From the NCBI GenBank assembly GCA_004556395.1, contig SFHK01000011.1, positions 26,762-90,761 on the forward strand: a stretch of 64,000 bases of DNA, given 5' to 3'. Positions 57,639 to 64,000 of this stretch are shown here, one piece after another (within the stretch, counting starts at the first letter, position 1; every line of letters starts with the position of its first letter). The position numbers and the translations under genes are program-made. This DNA is from Clostridiales bacterium (GTDB taxonomy: Bacteria > Bacillota > Clostridia > Christensenellales > Aristaeellaceae). Under the pieces are notes generated by a model. It made no database searches. It was given only the letters and a program-made list of their open reading frames with translations, and was not told the DNA's origin.

Positions 57639-58535
57639 TTAGAATCCGGCCTTTTTGAAGATCAGCGGCCAGCCCATCGTGGCGAACAGACCCACGAGCA
57701 GGTAGCGCACAAAGCTGCCGACGGAAAGCCCGAGCGCGGCGTTCAGAAGCGGCTTCAGACCCTTCATAATCGCCAGCAGCACGACCATGCCGCCCAGGAA
57801 GCGGATGAGCTTTTTGACGGTGGTGTCCGGCGTGTGGAAGCGAATGCAATGCCGCTCGACCAGCCAGCCCGCGAACACGCCCACCGCGCCGCCCGCGAGC
57901 TTCAGCGCGTCGATGCTGTAATCGACGGTTTCGCCGGCCGGATAGGGCTTAAAGCGCGCGTACAGCGCAAGGCCGACGGACAGCGCGATGCCGATGCCGG
58001 CAACCCACACATCCATGCCCGGCGTGCGCTCAAGGCGCTCCGAAAGCCGATCCATCAGAAGCACGGTAGCCACGCCCAGCACCAGCGAAACGAGCACGTC
58101 CTGAATCGTGTGAACGCCCACATACAGGCGCGAAAAACCAATCAGCACCGGAAGCACCCAGAACAGCCAGCGAAAGCGCTTCAGCGTCTTTTCGCGCGCC
58201 AGCGAGCCGTAGCCGCACATCGAGTTGGCCGTGTGGCCGCTGGGGAAGGAATAACCGGTCGCCCCCGAGATGGCGGATTCCACAGGCACCACGCGCGCGT
58301 CGCGCACCCACGGGCGGCGCACGCAGCAGGTAATCTTGAGAATCTGATTGGTCAGAATGCCCACAAACAGCGTGAGCAGCATGCGGTTTCCGGCGCGCTT
58401 GTTCAGGCACCAGTAGGTCAGACAGGCAATGCCGATGATCAGCACCTCGCTGCCCAGATAGGTAATGGCGGACATCAGCGCCGTAAGGAACCCCGTCCTG
58501 TGCTCGCCCAGCCAGATCAGAATGTCAATATCCAT
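57639..58535 (-). CDS. PAP2-family membrane phosphatase
   Basis: A 298-residue protein with about eight membrane helices. The three phosphatase motifs are visible: CCVRRPWVRD at about 70-79, YSFPSGHTANSM at about 94-105, and SRLYVGVHTIQDVLVS at about 134-149 with the catalytic His. Family members remove phosphate from undecaprenyl pyrophosphate, phosphatidylglycerol phosphate or similar lipids. Placement at the head of the polysaccharide-export genes suggests recycling of the lipid carrier. CGGAGAG precedes the ATG. Its start abuts the HAD-gene remnant. Confidence 0.9.
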   Translation of the reverse strand: MDIDILIWLGEHRTGFLTALMSAITYLGSEVLIIGIACLTYWCLNKRAGNRMLLTLFVGILTNQILKITCCVRRPWVRDARVVPVESAISGATGYSFPSGHTANSMCGYGSLAREKTLKRFRWLFWVLPVLIGFSRLYVGVHTIQDVLVSLVLGVATVLLMDRLSERLERTPGMDVWVAGIGIALSVGLALYARFKPYPAGETVDYSIDALKLAGGAVGVFAGWLVERHCIRFHTPDTTVKKLIRFLGGMVVLLAIMKGLKPLLNAALGLSVGSFVRYLLVGLFATMGWPLIFKKAGF

Positions 58536-58558
58536 GGTAGCTCTCCGTAATTAAGAAT

Positions 58559-58706
58559 TTATAGCCAGTCGCAAAATCCATCAATCGCCGCGTCACATAC
58601 TGCCAACACGCACCAGCACAGTGCTCATGCCTGTCGCCAAGCAGTCTGCATCCAATATCCTCGAACACCACGAACTCCGCCGGTTCCACGCCCGGCCGAT
58701 ATGTGT
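58559..58706 (-). pseudogene. Degenerate tandem copy of the HAD phosphatase 3-prime end
   Basis: On the minus strand this stretch encodes GVEPAEFVVFEDI in one frame and, after a shift, VCDAAIDGFCDWL followed by TAA at 58559-58561. The intact gene at 58707-59345 contains GVEPAECVVFEDI and ends VCDAAIDGFGDWL. An internal deletion and frameshift make the copy non-functional. Confidence 0.8.
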
Positions 58707-59345
58707 TCACAGCCAGTCACCGAACCCATCAATCGCCGCGTCGCATACCGTCAGCGCGCGTTCCCGCTCTCCGGCTGCCGCCGGATCGCGTACCAGCACG
58801 GCCTTCATACCCGCCGCCTTCGCGCCGAGCAGCCCGTCCAGAATATCCTCGAATACCACGCACTCCGCCGGTTCCACGCCCAGACGACGCGCCGCCAGCC
58901 GGTATACGTCTCCGCTTCGCTTGCTCTCTCCGGCTTCGTCGGTGGAAGCAAACGCGTCAAACAGGGACAAAACACCCGTACGCAACAGCGCCGGCCGATA
59001 TAACCGCTCCGGCAGCGCCGTAGCGACCGCCAGACGCACGCCCTCGCCGCGCAGCTTCTTCAGATACTCCGCGGCATGCGGCTTCAGCGGCACATCGTTC
59101 ACATACGCGCTTTCGCACAGCTCATGCCATTCGCGCAGAATGTCGTCCACCGATTCCGGCAGCTGAAAGCGCGCCTTCGTGTATTCGCCGGTCTGCCGAA
59201 AAGACAGCCCCGCAATGGAACGCGCGTAATCCTCCGGAAGCGGAATCCCGCGCCGCATAAAGAAGACCTCGTCCACATGCGCCCACACACCCATGGAATC
59301 AATGAGCGTACCATCCATGTCAAAAAGCGCCGCACGGAACCGCAT
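58707..59345 (-). CDS. HAD-superfamily phosphatase (beta-phosphoglucomutase-like)
   Basis: A 212-residue HAD-IA hydrolase. Motif I is FDMDGTLIDSMGVWAHVD at about 8-25 with the nucleophile Asp, motif II lies at about ATALPERLY (VAT), motif III at the Lys of ESKRSGDVY, and motif IV at ECVVFEDILDGLLGAKAAG. The cap domain suggests activity on a sugar phosphate or similar small phosphoester. AAGGAGGG precedes the ATG. It is followed directly by a broken copy of its own end. Confidence 0.9.
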   Translation of the reverse strand: MRFRAALFDMDGTLIDSMGVWAHVDEVFFMRRGIPLPEDYARSIAGLSFRQTGEYTKARFQLPESVDDILREWHELCESAYVNDVPLKPHAAEYLKKLRGEGVRLAVATALPERLYRPALLRTGVLSLFDAFASTDEAGESKRSGDVYRLAARRLGVEPAECVVFEDILDGLLGAKAAGMKAVLVRDPAAAGERERALTVCDAAIDGFGDWL

Positions 59346-59377
59346 GTCTCCAAGCCCTCCTTCTTATGTATCCCTTA

Positions 59378-59644
59378 TCATACCACATTTTCCGCCCTCG
59401 TGCAACGTACAAACGCCGCATTTGCACACCAATTGTCAGAGTCCGACTGCGATCGTCTTCCAAAAAGAAAGTAGCATGATGATGCGATTCGCATGGGCTT
59501 CCGCACAAAATTCTCTCTCCGATGGCTTTCTCTGGCGCAAACGTAACCGGCAATGTGTTTAGCCAGATCAGAAAGCCTTCCGCGCCCGGCCGGAAATTCA
59601 AGCTTCCCTCCGCGCAATGGCAGAATAAACGCCGGTTCAGCCAC
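59378..59644 (-). CDS. Uncertain small ORF in a 388-base gap
   Basis: The gap 59346-59733 holds an 88-residue frame from GTG 59644, starting AEPAFILPLRGGKLEFPAGR, with AAAGGGGGT eight bases upstream. A longer frame through the same region (59320-59700) uses another phase. The ribosome site and GTG lie in the loop of a 10-bp perfect stem (59631-59640 with 59680-59689). No family is recognised. It may be a real small gene, a decayed gene end or a structured RNA region. Confidence 0.3.
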   Translation of the reverse strand: MAEPAFILPLRGGKLEFPAGRGRLSDLAKHIAGYVCARESHRRENFVRKPMRIASSCYFLFGRRSQSDSDNWCANAAFVRCTRAENVV

Positions 59645-59733
59645 TGTGCACGACCCCCTTTTCTGAGGTCACAACCCGTCTGAACCGGCCGCCGCGTCAA
59701 TCAAAAAAGAATACATTTTTGAGGAAAGCTGTT

Positions 59734-60480
59734 TCAAATAAGGGAAGGCTCTCCGCACGAAGCAATGAAGCGGGCGATCAGGTCGGCGAAGCGGGGGTCT
59801 GGGTGGGGTTTGGGGCTGACGTAGCTGCAGTGGGTGGCGTGGAGGATGGAGAGGGCGTATCTGGATTCATCGTAGCGGAAATGGCGCAGGGTTGAGAGGA
59901 GCAGGTTCGTCTGCTCGAGGCGGTTTTCCATATCGTTATCGGCCGCTATGAAGAGCATCGGCGTGTATTCCTTTTCAAGGCCAACGTAGTACAGCGGCGC
60001 GGCGTCATCCACGATCAGTCTGCGGCCGTCGAGGTTTCTTTCCTTTAATACACGGAAATGCGTCGTGGGCTGACCCGCGTTATGGACGTATCCGCGGATG
60101 GACGCGGGGTTCACGCCCGCGCCGCGGAGATAGCTCGTGTCGAAGCACAGCATCATGGTGATATACGCTCCGGCGGAGCTTCCGCCGAGGAACAGGCCCG
60201 CGTTCGGGATTTGCTCGAGCGCGAACGAGGCCGCCCGCGCGCCGTCGTGCAGGTAGTCCGGAAATTTCGCGTCGGGGTACATGCGATATTCCACGGACGC
60301 GACGTTGATTCCCCGTGCGTTCAGGCGGGGCGCAAACGCGTCCGCTTCCCCTCGGCTTCCCGTTTCCAGCCCGCCGCCGTGAAAGTACAGAAATAGCGGC
60401 CGACCAGCGTCCTCCTCGCCGTGAAAGTCCATGAGGTGCACCGTCGGGCTCTGGCCGTAAACAATGTCTCTTCGAATCAT
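59734..60480 (-). CDS. Alpha/beta hydrolase (HSL-like esterase)
   Basis: A 248-residue cytoplasmic hydrolase. It carries the oxyanion-hole motif YFHGGGL at about 32-38, the nucleophile elbow GGSSAGAYI at about 98-106, an acid-region Asp in AADNDMENR, and the catalytic His in LHATHCSYV at about 219-227. The HGGG motif places it with hormone-sensitive-lipase-type esterases, which often deacetylate sugars or other small esters. AAAGGA lies about ten bases before the ATG. It follows the GMP synthase gene in the same direction with an 80-base gap. Confidence 0.88.
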   Translation of the reverse strand: MIRRDIVYGQSPTVHLMDFHGEEDAGRPLFLYFHGGGLETGSRGEADAFAPRLNARGINVASVEYRMYPDAKFPDYLHDGARAASFALEQIPNAGLFLGGSSAGAYITMMLCFDTSYLRGAGVNPASIRGYVHNAGQPTTHFRVLKERNLDGRRLIVDDAAPLYYVGLEKEYTPMLFIAADNDMENRLEQTNLLLSTLRHFRYDESRYALSILHATHCSYVSPKPHPDPRFADLIARFIASCGEPSLI

Positions 60481-60560
60481 ACTCCGTTATCCTTTCGCTC
60501 TCAGTTGGAACGCAAAAAGGAGCCGTCTCGCGGAATCGGAGACAGCCCCTCGAAAAAAGT

Positions 60561-61853
60561 TTATTCCCACTCGATCGTCGCCACGGGCTTGGGCGAGAGG
60601 TCATAGAGGACGCGGCACACGCCGGGCACCTCGGCGAGGATGCGGTCGGTGACCTTATGCATCAGCGGCCATGAGAGCTCCTCGATGGTGGCGGTCATCG
60701 CGTCCACGGTGTTGACGGCGCGCAGGATGACCGGATACTCGAACGCGCGGGCATGGTTGCGCACGCCGGTGGATTTGAAATCCGGCACGACGGTGAAATA
60801 CTGCCACACCTTGCCCTGCAGACCGGCGTTTTTGAATTCCTCGCGCAGGATGGCGTCGCTCTCGCGCACCATTTCAAGACGGTCGCGCGTGATCGCGCCT
60901 AAGCAGCGCACGCCCAGACCGGGGCCGGGGAAGGGCTGGCGGTCGACCATCGACTCGGGTAGACCCAGCGCGCGGCCGCAGGCGCGAACCTCGTCCTTGA
61001 ACAGCATCTTCAGGGGCTCGACGAGTTCAAACTTCAGATCCTCCGGCAGGCCGCCCACGTTGTGGTGGCTCTTGACCATCTTGGCTGTCTTGGTGCCGGA
61101 TTCGAGAATGTCGGGATAGATGGTGCCCTGACCCAGCAGCTCGATGCCCTCCAGCTTGCGTGCTTCCTCCTCGAACACGCGGATGAACTCCGCGCCGATG
61201 ATCTTGCGCTTCTGCTCGGGATCGCTCACGCCCGCCAGCTTATCGAGAAAGCGGTCGACCGCGTCCACATAGATGAGGTTCGCGCCCATCTGCTCGCGGA
61301 ATACGCGGATGACCTGCTCCGGCTCACCCTTTCTGAGCAGGCCGTGGTTCACGTGCACGCAGGTCAGTCGGTCGCCGACGGCTTTCAAAAGCAGCGCCGC
61401 GACGACGGAGGAATCCACGCCGCCGGACAGCGCCAGCAGCACCTTGCGGCTGCCGATCTGCCTGCGAAGCAGCTCAACCTCCGCGTCGATGAAGTTCTGC
61501 ATGTTCCAGTTGCGCTCGCAGCCGGTGGACGCGATGAACTTGTCCAGTATGGGCTTGGAGTCGTCCGGCCACGCCGGAAGATCGGAGGGATGCGCGCCCT
61601 CGTGCGCCACGGTCAGCACGGGCAGACCCAGCTCGTACACGCCGGGGCGAACGTCGATCTTCTCGCCGTCCACAATATTGTTTTCGCCGCCGTTCACGAT
61701 GATTCCCGCGAGTCCCTGCACCTGCTTCAGCGCGGCGGGGTCGGTATCGTGCGCGAAAATTTCGCTGTAAACGCCCAGCGCGCGAACCTCGCGGGCGATG
61801 CGGGCGTTCTGCGTGCTTCCCAAATCCAGAATGGCGATCATGCTTCGAGTCAT
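60561..61853 (-). CDS. guaA: GMP synthase with a degenerate, shortened glutaminase domain
   Basis: A 430-residue GMP synthase; usual bacterial GuaA is about 510-525. The ATP-pyrophosphatase part is complete: LALSGGVDSSVVAALLLKA at about 137-155, QGTIYPDILESG, KSHHNVGGLP, PFPGPGLGVRCLGAITRDR and the C-terminal VATIEWE. The N-terminal class I glutaminase is only about 110 residues. Where others have GVCYGMQ with the catalytic Cys it reads LTVAHEGAHPS, and the HPE motif is absent. It should therefore use free ammonia or an external glutaminase to aminate XMP. GGAGG before 61853 sets the start. The promoter is at 61895-61923; no purine riboswitch is visible. Confidence 0.9.
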   Translation of the reverse strand: MTRSMIAILDLGSTQNARIAREVRALGVYSEIFAHDTDPAALKQVQGLAGIIVNGGENNIVDGEKIDVRPGVYELGLPVLTVAHEGAHPSDLPAWPDDSKPILDKFIASTGCERNWNMQNFIDAEVELLRRQIGSRKVLLALSGGVDSSVVAALLLKAVGDRLTCVHVNHGLLRKGEPEQVIRVFREQMGANLIYVDAVDRFLDKLAGVSDPEQKRKIIGAEFIRVFEEEARKLEGIELLGQGTIYPDILESGTKTAKMVKSHHNVGGLPEDLKFELVEPLKMLFKDEVRACGRALGLPESMVDRQPFPGPGLGVRCLGAITRDRLEMVRESDAILREEFKNAGLQGKVWQYFTVVPDFKSTGVRNHARAFEYPVILRAVNTVDAMTATIEELSWPLMHKVTDRILAEVPGVCRVLYDLSPKPVATIEWE

Positions 61854-61894
61854 AGCGTTTCCTCCGTACATCCAAATTGCGTTTCGGTGAAAAA

Positions 61895-61923
61895 AGTATA
61901 CCATATCGGCCGCGGTTTGTAAA
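61895..61923 (-). promoter_or_regulatory. Promoter of guaA
   Basis: On the minus strand TTTACA (61918-61923) and TATACT (61895-61900) with a 17-bp spacer. Confidence 0.7.
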
Positions 61924-62107
61924 TCTTCACGCTGCCCGTCGTTCGTTACGAATGGTTTAGGTTTTTCCGAAGCCCGTTCCCGTCGAAACGGTTGAATATA
62001 TCCCCAAAAGTTGAGGGCACGCCTATCAATTCTTTCTGAACCGCACCACCGGACCTTGATGGATACGATTGTTACAGGAGGAATTAGACGCGTACGATCT
62101 TGACAGC

Positions 62108-62422
62108 ATGGTATCCAGAGAAGAAGATGAGGATCCGACCTACATCATCTCCGAACCCATTTTGATTGATAAGACCGACAGCGAGCTCTCGCAGACAGAT
62201 CGTCTGATTGCCGAGCACGGAAAAATGCTGGTCAAGTCGGTACATTGCGGAGGCATCGCTCCAGACCCGAACCGGGAACATTCGAACCCTCTCGTCCGCA
62301 TGATGAAGCGTATGGGACACGATCTGGAATTGCCGGAGCATTCCGACACCCCGCTGCCCTCGCCTGACGATACTCGCTGTGATGAATTCCGTGAAGAAGG
62401 TGACCGCAATGAAGAATATTGA
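62108..62422 (+). CDS. Hypothetical acidic protein
   Basis: A 104-residue acidic frame starting MVSREEDEDPTYIISEPILI, with later VKSVHCGGIAPDPNREHSNP. I do not recognise it. The AGGAGG at 62077-62082 is 25 bases before this ATG, too far, and the frame continues upstream to a TTG at 62069 that lies before that ribosome site. The start is therefore unclear and the 5-prime end may be lost. A terminator follows at 62475-62512. The 254 bases between this gene and guaA hold only the guaA promoter. Confidence 0.4.
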   Translation: MVSREEDEDPTYIISEPILIDKTDSELSQTDRLIAEHGKMLVKSVHCGGIAPDPNREHSNPLVRMMKRMGHDLELPEHSDTPLPSPDDTRCDEFREEGDRNEEY

Positions 62423-62474
62423 TTATTCCATTGCGGCCGGGATCGCTTTGAAATATCTGATAAAAAGAAGAATG

Positions 62475-62512
62475 AAACCGAGTCGAAGGGTGAAGCGCCG
62501 ACTCGGTTTTTT
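62475..62512 (+). terminator. Intrinsic terminator
   Basis: AAACCGAGTCG at 62475-62485 pairs perfectly with CGACTCGGTTT at 62499-62509 and is followed by more Ts. Confidence 0.88.
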
Positions 62513-62538
62513 CATGGTATGAAGCTGCGTGTGTCTGT

Positions 62539-64000
62539 TCAGAAACGCTCGTAAATTGCCTGATACGCCGCGGGGATGGTATCTGTTACTACGAACAGCG
62601 GTTGTTTTTCGAAGTCGATTTCGCCGGTTACGGTGGTTCCGAGATTGCCCGCGGCAATGAACAGAGCGGCTTGTTCCTTTGTTGTTCCGACGGCCTGCGG
62701 AATCAGGCACAGCTCGTCCGCGTTTCCGGCCGCGCCGATGATGGTGTCGTCTACTCCGTTGCCGTCCGGGTCGCCGGTCTTCATAGCTTCAATGACCGAC
62801 TCGAGCTCATCCAGCGTGGCGGGGTCGACAAGCCCCATGTTGTCCATGAACGTGCGGTTGATCCATACCTTCGCATTCGGGTTTGCCGTTGGGCGGGGCG
62901 TAGGTGTGACGGAGGGAAGTTTGGGTTCGAAGGCTTCGTAATCCGCCTGATATTCCGCGGGAATGACGTCCGCTACTACGAACAGCGGTTGTTTTTCGAA
63001 GTCGATTTCGCCGATTACGGTGGTTCCGAGATTGCCCGCGGCGATGAACAGAGCGGCTTGTTCCTTTGTTGTGCCGACGGCCTGCGGAATCAGGCACAGC
63101 TCGTCCGCGTTTCCGGCCGCGGCGATGATGGTGTCGTCTATTCCGTTGCCGTCAGGGTCGCCGCTCTTCATGATTTCAATGACCGACTCGAGCTCGTCCA
63201 GCGTGGCGGGGTCGACAAGCCCCATGTTGTCCATGAACGTGCGGTTGATCCATACCTTCGCATTCGGGTTTGCCGTGGGGCGGGGCGTAGGCGTGACGGA
63301 GGGAAGCGTCGGTTCAAAGGCTTCGTAGTCCGCCTGATATTCTGCGGGAATTTCCAGCTTTACCACGAACAGCGGAAGTATGTCGAACGAAAACGCGCCA
63401 ACTTTGTATGTGCCAAGGTTGCCGGACGCGAGGAACAGGGAGGCTTGTTCCTGCGACGCGCCGACGGCCTGCGGAATCAGGCGCAGGTCGTCCTCGGTCG
63501 CCGCGGCGGCAATCAGCGTATCGATGATTCCGTTTCCATCCGGATCATTCGTTTTCATGTGCTGCACGACCTCGGAAAGCTCGTCCGGCGTTACGGGGTC
63601 TACAAGCCCAAGGTTGTCCATGTACCGGCGGTTGATCCACACCTTCGCGTTCGGGTTGAAGGTGGGCGCGGGCGTGGGCGTGACCGCGGGTTTTTGCGTA
63701 GGCGTGACGGAGGGAAGCGTCGGTTCGAAGGCTTCGTAGTCCGCCTGATATTCCGCGGGGATTTCCAGCTTTACCACGAACAGCGGAAGCACGTCGAACG
63801 AAAACGTACCAACTTTATACGTGCCAAGCTTGCCGGACGCGAGGTACAGGGAGGCCTGTTCCTGCGACGCGCCTACGGCCTGCGGAATCAGGCGCAGGTC
63901 GTCCTCGGTCGCCGCGGCGGCAACCAGTTCATCGGCGATTCCGTTCCCGTCCGCGTCGCACGTCATCATGAGCTGAACGACCTCGGAAAGCTCGTCCAGC
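62539..64000 (-). CDS. Tandem-repeat protein built from solute-binding-protein-like segments, 5-prime truncated
   Basis: The frame is open to the right edge of the window; 487 residues are visible. They consist of nearly four copies of a 129-residue unit. Each unit has a Pro/Thr linker (PSVTPTPRPTANPN), then AKVWINRTFMDNMGLVDPAT and DELESVIEAMKTGDPDGNG, then about 75 residues containing LIPQAVGTTKEQAALFIAAG and EIPAEYQADYEAFEP. The first block strongly recalls the sugar-binding-protein phrase in which a Trp-Leu pair, a PTT turn and DPDGNG occur in sequence; DPDGNGIDD also fits a calcium loop. The linkers suggest an extracellular protein. The signal peptide must lie beyond the window. Function is unknown. 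Confidence 0.8.
   Translation of the reverse strand, partial: LDELSEVVQLMMTCDADGNGIADELVAAAATEDDLRLIPQAVGASQEQASLYLASGKLGTYKVGTFSFDVLPLFVVKLEIPAEYQADYEAFEPTLPSVTPTQKPAVTPTPAPTFNPNAKVWINRRYMDNLGLVDPVTPDELSEVVQHMKTNDPDGNGIIDTLIAAAATEDDLRLIPQAVGASQEQASLFLASGNLGTYKVGAFSFDILPLFVVKLEIPAEYQADYEAFEPTLPSVTPTPRPTANPNAKVWINRTFMDNMGLVDPATLDELESVIEIMKSGDPDGNGIDDTIIAAAGNADELCLIPQAVGTTKEQAALFIAAGNLGTTVIGEIDFEKQPLFVVADVIPAEYQADYEAFEPKLPSVTPTPRPTANPNAKVWINRTFMDNMGLVDPATLDELESVIEAMKTGDPDGNGVDDTIIGAAGNADELCLIPQAVGTTKEQAALFIAAGNLGTTVTGEIDFEKQPLFVVTDTIPAAYQAIYERF
62580..63960. repeat. Near-identical tandem coding repeats, period 387 bp
   Basis: The unit recurs at 387-bp spacing (for example the GTTGTCCATGAACGTGCGG phrase near 62832 and 63219, and its variant near 63606) with a 411-bp step to the last copy because of a longer linker. 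The two 3-prime copies are close to identical in DNA, as are the two 5-prime ones, which implies recent duplication or gene conversion. Confidence 0.85.

Noticed and set aside
56706..58550. A 614-codon plus-strand frame across the polysaccharide-export and PAP2 genes
   Set aside because: Composition is extreme in His, Gln and Arg, with no motif, and it crosses three recognised genes on the other strand.
61854..62068. A purine riboswitch or similar RNA before guaA
   Set aside because: The predicted leader from the promoter at 61895-61923 is only about 35 bases, too short for a known purine riboswitch.
1..64000. CRISPR arrays, tRNA or rRNA genes, prophage or intact insertion sequences
   Set aside because: No regularly spaced short repeats with unique spacers, no cloverleaf with a CCA end that I could see, and no transposase with a complete catalytic core or flanking inverted repeats. 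Regular repeats at 13-17 kb, 21.4 kb and 62.6-64 kb are coding.

Overview
The window reads as a high-GC, low-intergenic Bacillota (Clostridia-like) chromosome segment. Supporting signs, all from sequence: consensus TTGACA/TATAAT promoters with 17-bp spacers and strong GGAGG ribosome sites; a long-form ribosome hibernation factor; tmcAL, a BlaI/M56 pair and BspA-type leucine-rich-repeat surface protein; several LplB/YtcP-type sugar permease pairs without their own ATPase; an AraC regulator next to each of two transporter operons; and a catabolite-response (cre) match in front of pyruvate kinase. The carbohydrate gene load suggests a gut or other host/plant-glycan environment. Genus cannot be fixed by reading alone. 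No tRNA, rRNA, CRISPR array or intact insertion sequence was found.

Layout. 1-1.6 kb: end of a DUF4272 gene, then a membrane-anchored M15 carboxypeptidase. 1.6-9.2 kb: a sialic-acid locus, with two cytoplasmic sialidases and a NanA/DapA-family lyase on the minus strand, divergent from an AraC regulator, a solute-binding protein and two permeases. 9.4-12.8 kb: a metallo-beta-lactamase-fold lipoprotein, then a BlaI/M56 regulatory pair with a visible operator. 12.9-18 kb: a giant BspA-like repeat protein whose reading frame breaks near its C terminus. 18-22 kb: an anion transporter, a methyltransferase, and an ECF sigma factor coupled to a membrane partner carrying two zinc-ribbon-like modules. 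22-25.8 kb: a second sugar ABC operon. 25.9-35 kb: a membrane protein, a DUF4091 protein, hpf behind a SigH-like promoter, and a third sugar ABC operon ending in an FAD oxidoreductase, with its divergent membrane-sensor AraC regulator at 35.2-37.5 kb. 37.4-46.4 kb: pyruvate kinase, two small genes behind duplicated promoters, an orphan AraC sensor-regulator, an ASCH-nucleotidyltransferase fusion, an orphan LytTR regulator and an IS256-transposase-derived protein without a complete catalytic domain. 46.4-52.5 kb: a beta-helix protein, tmcAL, a TfoX-like protein and two CNNM/CBS proteins. 52.7-54.2 kb: a decayed patch of broken regulator genes and a remnant of a neighbouring ABC gene. 54.2-62 kb: a secreted protein, a polysaccharide-export ABC pair with a PAP2 phosphatase, a HAD phosphatase with a degenerate tandem remnant, an esterase, and a GMP synthase whose glutaminase half is gutted. 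62.5-64 kb: a large, window-truncated protein made of 129-residue repeats that resemble a piece of a sugar-binding protein.

How the parts work together: the three ABC loci probably import oligosaccharides through solute-binding proteins that all lack a visible lipobox cysteine, and must share an ATPase encoded elsewhere. Each binding-protein gene is followed inside its operon by a hairpin, which would raise binding-protein mRNA over the next gene. The strongest leads for new biology are the binding-protein-derived tandem repeat protein (62.5-64 kb), the possibly domesticated IS256 protein (45.6 kb), the glutaminase-dead GMP synthase (60.6 kb), the ASCH-nucleotidyltransferase fusion (43.1 kb) and the zinc-module sigma partner (20.6 kb).
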